A stretch of 64,000 nt of DNA from an uncultured Christensenella sp. (GTDB lineage Bacteria; Bacillota; Clostridia; Christensenellales; Borkfalkiaceae). The notes under the pieces are model-generated. The model searched no databases, was not told the DNA's origin, and saw nothing but the letters and a program-made list of their open reading frames with translations. A program made the position numbers and the translations under genes. The stretch lies in the NCBI GenBank assembly GCA_910586035.1, contig CAJUHT010000003.1, positions 19,105 through 83,104 of the forward strand, given 5' to 3'. Every line of letters starts with the position of its first letter. The stretch's first letter is position 1. This document shows positions 13,101-20,400 of the stretch, one piece after another.

Positions 13101-16100
13101 CGCGCAATTCCTCGCCGTAAGCAAGCTCGGTTTCCTGCTTGTCGGTGATTACGTAAACGGTATCTACCGCTTCACCGTAAATTCTATTCTGCTCTTCAAG
13201 CGTAAGCGAAACGGCGCGTTTGCCTATGACTAGCTTGCCGTTAATATAAGTAATATCATAGTCGTCCGCAACAATGCGCGTCTGCCCCTCGTAAACGGCG
13301 CAATCGGTCGCTATAATGGCATACGTTCCCACGTTTTTGGGGTTTTCGGGAGAGTAGCCGTAAGTAAGCGCAAATATTTCGCCGTAGGGAAGGTTGCCGT
13401 CTTCGTCCAAGCCCGCCGTTATTTCGAACGAGTTTTCGGGCAGGTCGTCGCCGTACGCGCAGGTTTGGTCGGCAATTGTAACCGTTACCGACTTTTTGCC
13501 TATGATAAGCTCGCCCGCTACGTATTCCACTTCATAGTTGGCTATGCCGCCGTCCGTTTCCCCTCCGCCGTTAACTTCGGAAAGGTAAACCAAGCAGTTT
13601 TCGATATCGAGTTCTATTGAATACGTAGCCGCGTGGCGGGGCGTAACCTTTTCGCCGTTGCGTGTGTAATACACGGCAATTTCAAGCTGTTCGCCGTTTA
13701 CCAGCCCTTCCGCCTTGACGTAATTGCCTTTACCCGAAGCGTAAGCCCATTCTTCGCCGTAAATTACTCCGCTTACGTCGGAAACTGTTACGTTCAGATT
13801 GGCGGGGGTAACTGTAAGCTTGCCGTATTTTACATATTCTATTATATAATTGCCGACAACTTCGTCGCCGTTACTGTCGCAAACCTTATACGTTACAACG
13901 TTGTCCGTTCCGCCGTCAGGCGTTACCGCCGTTACGGAGAAGGGCGCAAGCACCGCAAGTTGGTCGCCGTTTACCAGCCCAACCTGCTTGACGCCGTCGG
14001 CGTCGAGATAATAGCACTCCTCATACTGCGGCTGGGATAGCGGTTTGCCGCTGTAAACCGCGGTTGCCGAACCCGTTGCCACGCTTAGCGTGCGCTCGGT
14101 TACTTCGAGCGTTCCGTTAAAGGTTTCATAAAGAGCATAGTTGGACTTACCCTCTTCGAATTCGGGCAAAGTAAAGTCAAATCGATTGGTTTTTGTGCCT
14201 ACGTCCGTCAGCGAAGGTACGGTGCTATCGTCTATTATCAGCTTATCGTCGCCTACAAGTCCTTTAAATTCGGCGTTTTCTTTCCAATAAGTCGTATAGC
14301 CTTTTTCGGAGAGCGCCTCGCCGTCGTAAACTTTGCTTGCGCTGTTGAACGTTACTACAATTTCCCTCTGCGTTACGGTAAGAGTGCCGTTTACGTATTC
14401 TTCTATTATATAGTTATCGGAAGCAACGTATTTTACGGCGTTTTCAAGCGTGCCGAAGTTGGTTATGGCGGGCACGGTTGCAGACGCGTCCAAAGTAAGC
14501 GTATCTTCGCCAAGCAAGCCCTTTTGGGCTCCGTCGCCGTAGAGGTAGGTCTGCCAGCCGTCCGTTTTGCTGAGCGCTTCGCCGTTGTACGCGCGCTCCG
14601 CGTCGGCAGTTACTACTACTATTTTTCTGCCCGTTATGTTAAGCGTGCCGTAAGTGTAGTGAATATCGTAGTTTGATTTGTTGTAGGAATTGAAATGCGT
14701 GTATTCGCAGTCGTTGGGCGCGGAGCCAACGTCGGTTATTTCCGCCGTAAACGTGCATACAAGCGTATCAGTCGATATTAAACCGACTTCGCTATCGTCC
14801 GCCAGCCATTGAGCCTGCTCCTTGTCGTAAACCGCAAACTTGACCGTATAGCCGAAGTTTTTGGATAGCGCAATTCCGTCGTACGTCTTGGACGCGTCGG
14901 GCGTTATAACCATTATCGGGCGCGGCTTGATAGTCAGCGTGCCGTACCTGTACGAAGCGATTTCGTAGTTGTCGTTAGGCTCGTAATACTCGCAGTTGTT
15001 TAAAGTTGGTCCGCCCACTTCCCTTATTTCGGCAGGTTTAAACAGCGTAAGTTCGTCGCCGTTCAAAAGTCCGCTCTTGGTTTCGTCCTTCTCCCAAACG
15101 GTTTTATATCCGCTGTTGGAAAGAGCCGCGCCGTCGTATACCTTTTCGTCCGTTTCCGTGGAAACGATTATACGGCGCTTTAAAATTTCGAGCGTGCCGT
15201 TTACGTATTCGGCAACGGCGTAGTTTGACGGCACGGTATACTTGACTTCGTTGGTCAACGTGCCGAAGTTTGTAATAGACGGTATCGTTGCGGAGGTATC
15301 TAGCGTGAGCGTATCTTCGCCAAGCAAGCCCTTTTGCGTGCCGTCGCCGTAAAGATAAGTCTGCCAGCCGTCCGTCTTGCTGAGCGCTTCGCCGTCGTAA
15401 ACTTTGCTTGCGCCCGCAGTTACCACGGTAATGGGACGGGGCGCTACCGTAAGCGTGCCGTAGATTACGTTATCGATTACATAATTTGCGCTCATCGCGT
15501 AAAATTCGCAAACGTTGGGCACGGAACCCACGTTCGTTATGGAGGCGGGCTCGCCTTTAAGCTTTAACCTGTCGCCGTTTAACAGTCCCTCGCCCGCCAT
15601 ATCCGCGCGGGTGGTAGTGTATTCTGCGTCGAAAAATTCGGAAGCGTCGTATATGTGCGCTTCGGGCGTAACGGTAGTTACGTTTATGTGCCTCGGCGTA
15701 ATGATAAGTTTACCGTTTTCGTACGTTATTTGATAGTTGTCGGTTACGTCGCGCTCGCCGTCTTTAACCCTGTACGTAGTAGTGTTGGGCGCGCCGCCCG
15801 CTTCGGTTACGTCGGTTACGGTACAAAGTTTGTCTACGGAAAGCGAGTGTCCTAAAACAAGCCCCTTGCCCGTAATATTCGCGTAATCGGCGTTATACTG
15901 CTCCCCGCCGTTGTACACCTCGTTCAAACTGCCCGTTACAACGGTAATTTCGCGCTTGGCGATAGAAAGCGTGCCGTAGTTGTACGTAATTTCAAAGTTT
16001 TCGGTTACGTCAATGCCGCCGAGCGTTGCAACAACGGCAAATTTATTGGGTTTTGTGCCGTAATCGGTTATTTGCGCCAGCTCGGTATTGCCGAACCTGT

Positions 16101-17382
16101 CGGCGGAGAAAACAAAATCTTCGGGTTGGTCGCTAAGCTTAAAGGAATAGTTGTCGTGCGGCCGTCCGTCGTAAATCTCGTTCAAATCGCCCGTAGTTAC
16201 GCTCAATTTATAGGGCGTAACCTTCAATTCGCCGTAGTTGTAATCTATTTCGTAGTTTGAAGAAACATCCCAACCGTCGTCGCCTTTGACTATAATCTGA
16301 TAGTTGTTTGTCAGCGTTCCTACTTCGGTTATAGAAGGCAACTTATTGCCCGCGAGCGCAATCGATTGCCCGTCGGCGAGGTTATCGTAACTGAACTTGT
16401 CGCAAGTGAGCGGTTTACCGTTGTAAACCCTTTCCGCAGACTGCGTTGTAAACGAAAGCTTGCGCTTTTGAATAGTAAGCGCGGCGGTAAGCTCGTTTAC
16501 GGTATAGCGCGCGGTTACGTCCAGATTGCCGTGCATAATCTTTACGGAAGCTATTTCAATAGAGTAAGCGCCCGCGTTTATGGGAAACTTTGTTACGCTG
16601 TTGCCGTTAGAGAAGCGCGCGTCAATTAAAATCTGGTCGCCTGCGGCAAGCGAAGACAGCGTTTCTTGGTCTACTCCGCCCGAGTAAACTACGGGCGAGC
16701 CGTTATATTCGAACGTTGCGGCAACGGGGCGCACGTTGATTTTGCGGTTTAAAACGTTGAGTTCTTTGCCGCTGAACGATATGTTGTAACAGCCGGTGAA
16801 GTCGTCGCCTGCCGCGTCGACTATTTTCAGCGAGCTTTCATCCGCGCTGACCTGCGTTCGCGCCGCGCCGTAATCGGCGTATTTGAACTGTAATTGGCTC
16901 TCCTCCACCCTGTGTTGGGGCAAGAGCTGTGGAATACTGTAACGGGGCGCGTCGCCGTACACAACGCTGTCGCCGTCGATTGTAAATTCCGCGGCGAGCG
17001 GCACGATTTCGAAAGAAACCGTATCCGAGTAGCTGTATCCCACAAGCTTGGGGGATACCGTTCTCGCAACGTATTTGCCCGCCTTTACGGGCTTTTCGTT
17101 CGTCCATTGGTTGCTTCCCGCCAAAGAGTACTCTATCTTCTGGCTCGAAGGCGCGTCTAAAAACGCCTTTGCGGGAGTTATTTCGTAAGGTTGGTTGAAC
17201 TCGATAATTTGGCTTGACAAAGTCATCGCAGACATATAGGAGCCCTTTGCAACCATAAGAGCCACCGACCCTGCGACAACGGCGGCAAGCACGCCCGCAA
17301 TCAGAAACCTGAATTTGTGCAGAACGCGCTTAGCCTTTGCCAATTTTTCTATTCGGTTTTTATAATTATCGTAAGAAATCAT
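1135..17382 (-). CDS. giant YDG/MBG Ig-like repeat surface protein, 5415 aa
   Basis: One uninterrupted frame of 5415 codons. The N-terminus is Lys/Arg-rich with a single hydrophobic helix at about residues 27-46, a signal anchor or uncleaved signal. From about residue 50 the protein is a string of roughly 75-85-residue beta-rich modules. YDG-type modules (KVYDGxxL, then NY.I.Y..G.L.I) dominate residues 310-1160, MBG-type modules (YGD..PE, LPYGE, NAGxY) dominate 1190-2890, and both types mix afterwards; length implies some 60-70 units. The last 320 residues are different, with repeats carrying VVYSLN..GK.VDA. No LPXTG-type sorting signal, S-layer domain or C-terminal membrane helix is visible, so the N-terminal helix is the only evident anchor. 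Such modules are known from bacterial surface adhesins. The start has only a weak AGG upstream; the gene follows the 2052-aa relative by 36 bp. Confidence 0.9.
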   Translation of the reverse strand: MISYDNYKNRIEKLAKAKRVLHKFRFLIAGVLAAVVAGSVALMVAKGSYMSAMTLSSQIIEFNQPYEITPAKAFLDAPSSQKIEYSLAGSNQWTNEKPVKAGKYVARTVSPKLVGYSYSDTVSFEIVPLAAEFTIDGDSVVYGDAPRYSIPQLLPQHRVEESQLQFKYADYGAARTQVSADESSLKIVDAAGDDFTGCYNISFSGKELNVLNRKINVRPVAATFEYNGSPVVYSGGVDQETLSSLAAGDQILIDARFSNGNSVTKFPINAGAYSIEIASVKIMHGNLDVTARYTVNELTAALTIQKRKLSFTTQSAERVYNGKPLTCDKFSYDNLADGQSIALAGNKLPSITEVGTLTNNYQIIVKGDDGWDVSSNYEIDYNYGELKVTPYKLSVTTGDLNEIYDGRPHDNYSFKLSDQPEDFVFSADRFGNTELAQITDYGTKPNKFAVVATLGGIDVTENFEITYNYGTLSIAKREITVVTGSLNEVYNGGEQYNADYANITGKGLVLGHSLSVDKLCTVTDVTEAGGAPNTTTYRVKDGERDVTDNYQITYENGKLIITPRHINVTTVTPEAHIYDASEFFDAEYTTTRADMAGEGLLNGDRLKLKGEPASITNVGSVPNVCEFYAMSANYVIDNVIYGTLTVAPRPITVVTAGASKVYDGEALSKTDGWQTYLYGDGTQKGLLGEDTLTLDTSATIPSITNFGTLTNEVKYTVPSNYAVAEYVNGTLEILKRRIIVSTETDEKVYDGAALSNSGYKTVWEKDETKSGLLNGDELTLFKPAEIREVGGPTLNNCEYYEPNDNYEIASYRYGTLTIKPRPIMVITPDASKTYDGIALSKNFGYTVKFAVYDKEQAQWLADDSEVGLISTDTLVCTFTAEITDVGSAPNDCEYTHFNSYNKSNYDIHYTYGTLNITGRKIVVVTADAERAYNGEALSKTDGWQTYLYGDGAQKGLLGEDTLTLDASATVPAITNFGTLENAVKYVASDNYIIEEYVNGTLTVTQREIVVTFNSASKVYDGEALSEKGYTTYWKENAEFKGLVGDDKLIIDDSTVPSLTDVGTKTNRFDFTLPEFEEGKSNYALYETFNGTLEVTERTLSVATGSATAVYSGKPLSQPQYEECYYLDADGVKQVGLVNGDQLAVLAPFSVTAVTPDGGTDNVVTYKVCDSNGDEVVGNYIIEYVKYGKLTVTPANLNVTVSDVSGVIYGEEWAYASGKGNYVKAEGLVNGEQLEIAVYYTRNGEKVTPRHAATYSIELDIENCLVYLSEVNGGGETDGGIANYEVEYVAGELIIGKKSVTVTIADQTCAYGDDLPENSFEITAGLDEDGNLPYGEIFALTYGYSPENPKNVGTYAIIATDCAVYEGQTRIVADDYDITYINGKLVIGKRAVSLTLEEQNRIYGEAVDTVYVITDKQETELAYGEELRVSVNFCDGEGNPVSQPKNAGQYKVAAASYEIYLDGAKVEGGADNYDIVIADGILNIGKKSITVTIEDRACVYGDDLPENSFEITAGLDENGGLPYGESLTLGYGYTPAAPKDAGEYAITSVSQTIDGTDANLNYDITVVCGTLTIGKKSITVTVEDQTCVYGNALPENSYEITDGLDENGELPYGEELTLSYYYADDLTTAPKNAGEYRINVTDLLFNGNADGLDNYEVEVVYGKLTITPRDITVELNAIADVTYGDTFEYADAVGNYANVPDLAYGEKLKIDVNYLQNGEVTQAKNAGRYSAELSLNDCVFYKADGVTIIEGGANNYNIDSARVDGLIIHKRELQITLLAFFNDKSIVYGDYDFVNTFPYPDTAGNYDAANTTELAYGEQLKVAVKYTYEGIEDTTPRNVGKYYISLLTNPYADSCTFYDENGNEIEGGKNNYTVTNLTLGRMDIVARDIKVTISDLLNVTYGDFGAKVKYSEEIGNYDSVENIAYGERLKLTVKYQQHIAEELRDVEPKDVGLYVIALDGYTVYSSNGETVYGGENNYRLTTEAGTLEIVQKRITIFFDKIKCVYGETIPQPSYKIGGLEEGESLPYGDEITVTHVFRKNGEQGVYDVEAKNAGIYIISAGEVKINGETVETASLNGNYYISVSAGSLTIEKANLEVTLNDLPDVIYGKPVEYASETGNYVSANGLCYEEQLKVAVVYVNYTLGSQPVEALNAGSYAIELDGENSLTYSEDGGLIGAVTLNYNVTFTSGNVEILRRKVGVTFDDKQCVYGAPVPENTFTLNVDISDGASGTLTATSLPYGEELQFDNVYIKNGEEVKPLNAGVYGIKEGLVKVSGAEDGVNNYEITYNYASLTIDKKTVSIKLDDITAEYGDFAASVPSIGNFSVLSEESGEALAYGELLEVSVKFTEVGDEETKNYIIPRYVGKYSVVATLFTVYAHDSGAYGDEGFESGEGSQLTNYIIECVYGTLEIEKREITVVISEDTQYIYGAPEPAVNTYAIYSGGEEYTLPYDEYLNVSLKYYDMSGVLVDGVPVDAGEYVVKCDEAFINLSESVNDNYSAQFVDGKLTIRQRNITVTVGNYSCTYGEALPQLQFAITVNGQPYELPYGEKLALTFQYGLGGAWTNAPVNAGVYDIGIATVEVIGGNENADNYNITTNFGKLTVEKLQVTVSIDDASCTYGDELPEITYSVAEAPLPYGDVIALTFEFTSKSDGATYSIPEQAGAYAINIADAKVENGNANVQNYIINQAENNSPLLTIERAEIEIMLNGAGVTAFAYGSDFTSVICRADIIGAVNGQTVNVAVIYAPVATIRSARGARAFAARAAQDAFVPANVGKYTATLDWENCVVLNADGSAADGGIENYKFADGFVCSPVTFEITPKQINVTVDDASCTYGDELPEITYSVAEAPLPFGDELKLSFKVEDENGNAAVNAGAYGISVDGASIENGNADLANYSITYTNTATLTIKAKSVVIQVKDLAVPYGDEAQYPDFIGNYDKLLSSELANGEQFKITAVEYVQNGVAVEKPTQAGEYEIVLKTFEVYSQNGALLDGGANNYSVTDVNGTLTISAMVIVITTGTAQKEYDGNPLYCTDYTLSGATLAEGYTLEVDEKYSVSKATAAGGVDNLTTFKVMYGGEVSENYIISYAANCGKLIITKREITIATDSATKDYDGSALTAGYTATYTGSGAFTQAFADGDIMTVTKDTEITDAGNTLNEIEYTIVGEDGEDAKNNYAITYTRGTLKINPLAVTVTLKGGLEVVYGEIIENIFTLSCGELPNGEELSFNIIYKLNGAVVTPVEVDGYFLLPVAKNYSMVVDESTYAITGGRENVKNYVFSLGALAKISVTPRHIIVTTATSKHVYDGNVYSDSSYITVWAGDGISDGLLNGAELTVNSVTELTDFGSEINVCEYASPDGNYVIDRVDYGTISVLKREITVKTGNLIAEYNGEMQFSKELPKVIAGSVADGQEMRVDVEYGYTDVTSTAGVDNTTTVKIFGDSDVTSNYTISYEYGKIIITARTLKVRTDGLKATYDGNAHSAEGYEATEGLLKDLGHALETALTFEVTDATAAEGVDNEIVVKVTCAGADVTANYSIEYDYGKIIIEPAAVTISLNRGVAVAYGNGNYAQLIVNNAAAGLVNGEKLNLALTYDRTVDGVGTYTAYADWANSTVTYADGTPSIKGVNNYKLTAQPAAVTFEIVKAQLSVTLNKDGVVKFEYGDDGYGDSICNATVEGLAAGETLDIAVTYKHNGGVISVPKNKGVYTAEIDWNNCAVTVNGTVKAGGLDNYALSSCPAAEFEITAKKLKVTMLDFEAEYGEELAYPAGVGNYAAVEGLAYGEQIEVTPKYLRGGAEVTPVFAGVYSVACGSVKVFADGAEVVGGEDNYEIEATEDTYGTLTINGINLVVTRKNVSKIYDGAALELTAEAPADEVEFAYTDADGHQVTTLPAGYTFVLDGEFSTDGANVQKKLNTAGYKVLDGFGNKAGEFIITYADVETYLEITQKTLTVVTESDERSYNGKALTAGFTYDADALVLGHSVSVVSQAKQMVVGECANAYVLKITAADGGDMTGNYDIDCTEGTLKVTKLAVEVTLNNVNSVYGEEIPENGFTLDCGKLPVNEALTFSAAYFKDGAPVTVQTVDGYTLLNAGTYGIIADEGTVEVTGNGKDNYEFTFVDGVLTVEKRNIKVITDTVSKVYDGEMLHVGGYITVFADDESKAGLLNGALLELDQNEIDSNGITDVSAEGMLNKFAFSAPADGNYTIDLANCEYGTLTVTERTITVVTGSDGKVYNGQPLSQPEYEECYYENEHGEKVTGLITSLSHTLKLVTPFSVTNATEGEGAENTVEYTVVDADGNSVAHNYNIEYVYGRLKIDRASLKITLNNGGKTEYVYGDTGYDAHIKQFTAVGLVSGETLTIALVYNSQDGAMPKNAGTYVASLDLENSFCTVNNGTDIENGIVNYDIECADVEFDVIKKSVTLVLGEWADEEYGAEHYYDEDDCTVAAGSSLAYGESLASIALKYYADAEKTVAVTTIKDAGTYYIEFDADMTMVSCADGFAIISENYEVSCEDITFTVVPKKFTVSLSDDESVYNGVEYDYSAGEGFTATGIADGDAIECVVTYSAAPVNAGNYTVTFDKDNLQFTSGNAENYVLDEANSTLECTLRIKRREIEVKVDDRTVEQGNDEYTTEHLQSWYLWGIGDDGAGFVGDDLENAGATFTYTDKSPLPAGATKYQEVTVEFTNKSLVDKNYYIVSNDGGLLIVTERKVLVTPEYNGGEYVYDGNPVNIGLFGINHVHNLPAEDIAVGDEYGFTDEHYNSLTRTYTFTNKDDATDVYTDGATPVNAGTYVVSVVISGEGSQHYFIEYETCEFTIRKRTVALVVENDDGEIKFVYNNQAPAIKAVATEETEGYDGFVGGAIPSLTYALTLNGNSVERYNVGLYQVGVTFDGAANYDITLITYTVEITRRSMIIGPVSPYAEPQEYAGKNLALGESDFVVYDGSVAAGDTLTITSGEVAPTVKADSVTIKSVKVTSDGADASGNYDIVYSYDASNARIKELGLNANSFKARLEYKPVELHYTMGAVGGTYQYTGNRITHTFDKDNAVALSAGYTLGYGHRLTVTANQHTVKADAAVYTDWLSRYVRVVDAKGANVTIIYTLVCDNAEEEGRPLIVKENVLNVNVNGLTASALDSGSVYTEMDGRKLINSANYTVSGLYSDGTTEHKAHLQAFETPDGWRVGIVIYSLNTAGKMVDASVNYKLSLTTSGTDVPVEVVTVEQAAQLARPAITVEIGAGVTQSALAGGKGSMYTLTSDGNWQLAESYYTVNGSLKDGHSVAVFVYKENGVYTLGVVVYSLNSQGKRVDAGNNYNLYLNANTDVSASFVNNSQTTTLRRELFIDFSGATVEDGKLTGFTAEGLNADEEHLIEIAVTENDDGTQTYTVYIYRLVVQGSRVFRYDRSDRYELTCTAPDGVTVVTGKVNAQ
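8833..8911. repeat. near-identical MBG module segment, copy 1
   Basis: This stretch inside the 5415-aa gene matches 9478-9556 with only a few differences over about 75 bp (offset 645 bp, 215 codons). Both encode the module segment around SCTYGDELPE and PLP(Y/F)GD. It marks a recent internal duplication or conversion among otherwise diverged modules. Confidence 0.7.
9478..9556. repeat. near-identical MBG module segment, copy 2
   Basis: Partner of 8833-8911 inside the same giant gene, in the same orientation and frame. Aligned by eye, it differs at a handful of positions. Confidence 0.7.
14449..14590. repeat. near-identical YDG module segment, copy 1
   Basis: Aligns with 15259-15400 (offset 810 bp, 270 codons) and includes long blocks of identical bases. 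Both copies encode a YDG module with the same GEALSKTDGWQTYLYGDG core and GLLGEDTLTLD loop, so one was copied from the other recently. Confidence 0.75.
15259..15400. repeat. near-identical YDG module segment, copy 2
   Basis: Partner of 14449-14590 in the giant gene, same frame and orientation. It is the more N-terminal copy in the protein. Confidence 0.75.
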
Positions 17383-17418
17383 AAAACGCCTGTAAGTTCA
17401 AACTGATTTTTTTATCTT

Positions 17419-20400
17419 TTAACCTATAACCACGAGCGCCGCGGTGATAGCCATATTGCTTCCGTTGTAGTTTACGAATTCGTAGCAATCCGCGTTATCC
17501 AAAACGTATACGTCCATAAGGTAAAGTTCCACTTTGCCGAAACCGTCGCCCGTTGCCCAAGCCTCGGTTACTATAAACGTGTCGCCTTCGGCAAGAGGCG
17601 TATCGGTGCTTACGGATATAAATTTGCTTACGTCGTAATCGCCGGTAGAGCCCTTGTTGTCGTACTCGTCCTGACTTACGCGCACTTCGTCTAACTTCAA
17701 CACGATTTTACGCTTTGCGATTTCAAACGAACCGCTTCCGCCTGCGTTGGCAATAGTCAAATCGAAGTTGTTTGCGCGTTCCCTGTTGGAAATTTCCACG
17801 CCGTAAGTGAAGTTGCCCGCCTTTATCAGCTCGTTATTGTAAACCGCCGCAAAGTCGCTCCTGTTCAAGAGAGCCGCGCCGCCTTCGCAACTTATGTCGG
17901 TTATAGCGTCGGCAACGTCGACGGTGTACGCCGAGCCCTTGTATACCTTTGTATAGTCCTTTAACGTTACTTCTACGCCGAGCTTTTCTATGGTGAGAGT
18001 GCCTTCCGTAACCGTGAGCGCGTAGTTTTTAGCCAATTCCTTATCAGCTATTTCCGCGCCGAACGAATACGTTCCCGCATTCTTCATTTCCGCGTTGCAA
18101 ACTACTTTAAAGTCAGCCGCGGTAAGCCCGTCGGGATTGTCGCCGAGTATCGTCATACCCTGCGTATCCGCCGTTTTAGCCGTGCCGCTGTACTTTTGGG
18201 TAAGATTGCCCAAAGTTATTTGAAGCTCGCTCTTCTCTACGGTTATAACGCCCGTGCCCGCCGTAAGAATGAAGTTGCGGGCGGTTTCTTCCGAAGAAAT
18301 TTTAACCGTGTAGTTGTATACGTCTACGTTCTTGACAGCCCTGTTATAGACTACCTCGAAATCGTCTTTACCGATAAGCCCGTTGCTGACCGTAGCGATA
18401 GCGTCGGTAGCGGCTATTCTTATAACGTTGCCGTTGTAAGTAACGGTTACGGGGTTTAAAGTTACCTGCACCGCGGCGGGAGTAACTTCCAGCGTGCCGT
18501 ACTTGTAAGTAATTTCGTAGTTGTGCGTAAAGTCCGCCTCGCCGTCGGTAATTTTTATAAGATACCTGTTTTCAACCGTACCTACGTTGGTAATTTCGGG
18601 CAGGTCGCCGTCGGCTTCAACCCTTTGCCCGAGAGCAACGGGAGTATTTATAATTTCGCCGTTTGTAAGCGTTGTGCCGTTGTAAACGCGGGTTTCGGAA
18701 GCCGTTGTAACCGTTACGGCGCGCTTTTTAACGGTAAGCGTGCCGTAATCGTACTTAACTTCGTAGTTAGCCGTTACGTCCCTGTTGTTGCCGTCGGTAA
18801 TTGTGCAGACAAATCTGTTTACAACCGAGCCCGCTTCCGTTACGGAGGGCTTAACCGCGCCGTTGGCGATAGCCGCCTTGTGCCCCGTTACCAGCCCCGC
18901 CGCGCGCTCTACCCCGCCGCCTTCGAGCTTAACGCCCGTGTAGGTTATTTCCGCCGTCTGCGTGGTGATTGTTACCGCCCTCGGCGTGATTGCCGCCGAG
19001 CCGCCCGTAAACGTTACTTGGAAGTTGCCGGCAACCGCCGCTTTTAAGACTAAGCGGAACGAGTACGTTCCAACGTCGGTATGCTCTGTTCTGCCGTCGG
19101 TAAACGTTAAATTGAAGTCCGCCGCCGTAAGCAACGCGCTGCTTATGCTGTGTATCGCCGCCGTTTCGGTAATTCTATAATCTGCGCCGTCGTAAACTTT
19201 GCTTAAATTATTCAAAGTTACGTTTACCGCAAGCTTGTTTATTTTTACGTTGCCAGCGTTTTTACTGATTGTAAAGTTGCCGTGAGCGTCGGTTACCGTG
19301 GCTTCGTAGGTGTAATCGCCCGCATTTTTAAGCTCGGGATAAGTAAGGGTAATATCTTCGGGCTTTACAAGCGGATTGCTTATTGTAACCGCGTCGGCTA
19401 CGCTGAGCGCGTAGGCGTTTCCGCTGTACGTGAATGCGTAATCTTTTAACGCAACCGTAATTTCAAGCGGCGTTATGCTGATATTGCCCATAGCCGTGCC
19501 GAAAGTAAAGTTTTGCGCATACTTGGCGTCGGTAAGCGTTGCCGTATAGGTGTAGTCGCCCGCGTTTACCGCATCGCCGTTTACAGTTAAAGTAAAGTCG
19601 GAACCCTTAATAAGCGCAGTATCCACTCTGACCGCGTCGCCCGCCGATATGACCGCCGCCCTGCCGTTGTATTCAAACGTATAATTTTTAAGCGAAAGGT
19701 CAACCGCAAGTTTTTCAACCGTTATGGTTTCTTCGAAACAATTTATTATAAAGTTTTTAGCCTTTACAACGTCCGACAGCCTTACTTTATATGTGTAGTC
19801 GCCCGCGTTGAACAGACTGCCCGAATATACTATTTCAAAGTCGCCCGCATCCAAAAGCGCAGTTGAAACAAGGTCGCCCGCGTTGTCCTCTATGGCGATA
19901 ACGGCTATTTCGGGAGCAACGCTCTGCACGCGGTTATCGAACGTGAGCGCGTCCGCGCCCGTAAAGCTCCTCAAAGTTACGTTAGCTTCGAATTTCTTTA
20001 CGCTGACTCTGCCCGTGTTTTGATTGAGAATAAAGTTGTTTGCATAAGTTGCGTCTGCAAATTTCACCGAGTAAGTGTACTCGCCCGCGTCGAGCATAAC
20101 GCCCGAACAAACTATTTCGAAGAAAGCGCGTCCTATAAGTATGCTTCCGTCGCCGTCGTCGGCAATGACAATTCCGTCCTCGGTGTAGAAATTGCCGAAT
20201 TCGTCCGTTATGGAGGCTATCGCCAGCTCGGGTTCCAAAATCTTAGCCGAGCCGTCGTACACAAACGTATCGAAATCGTTTAACGTTACGGTTACTGTGA
20301 GCGGCGTTACGGTAAGAGTGCCGTACTCGTACGTAATATTATAGTTATCCGTTACGTCGTCCGCGTCGCAGTAAATCTTGCAGGCAAATTCGTTTTTGGT

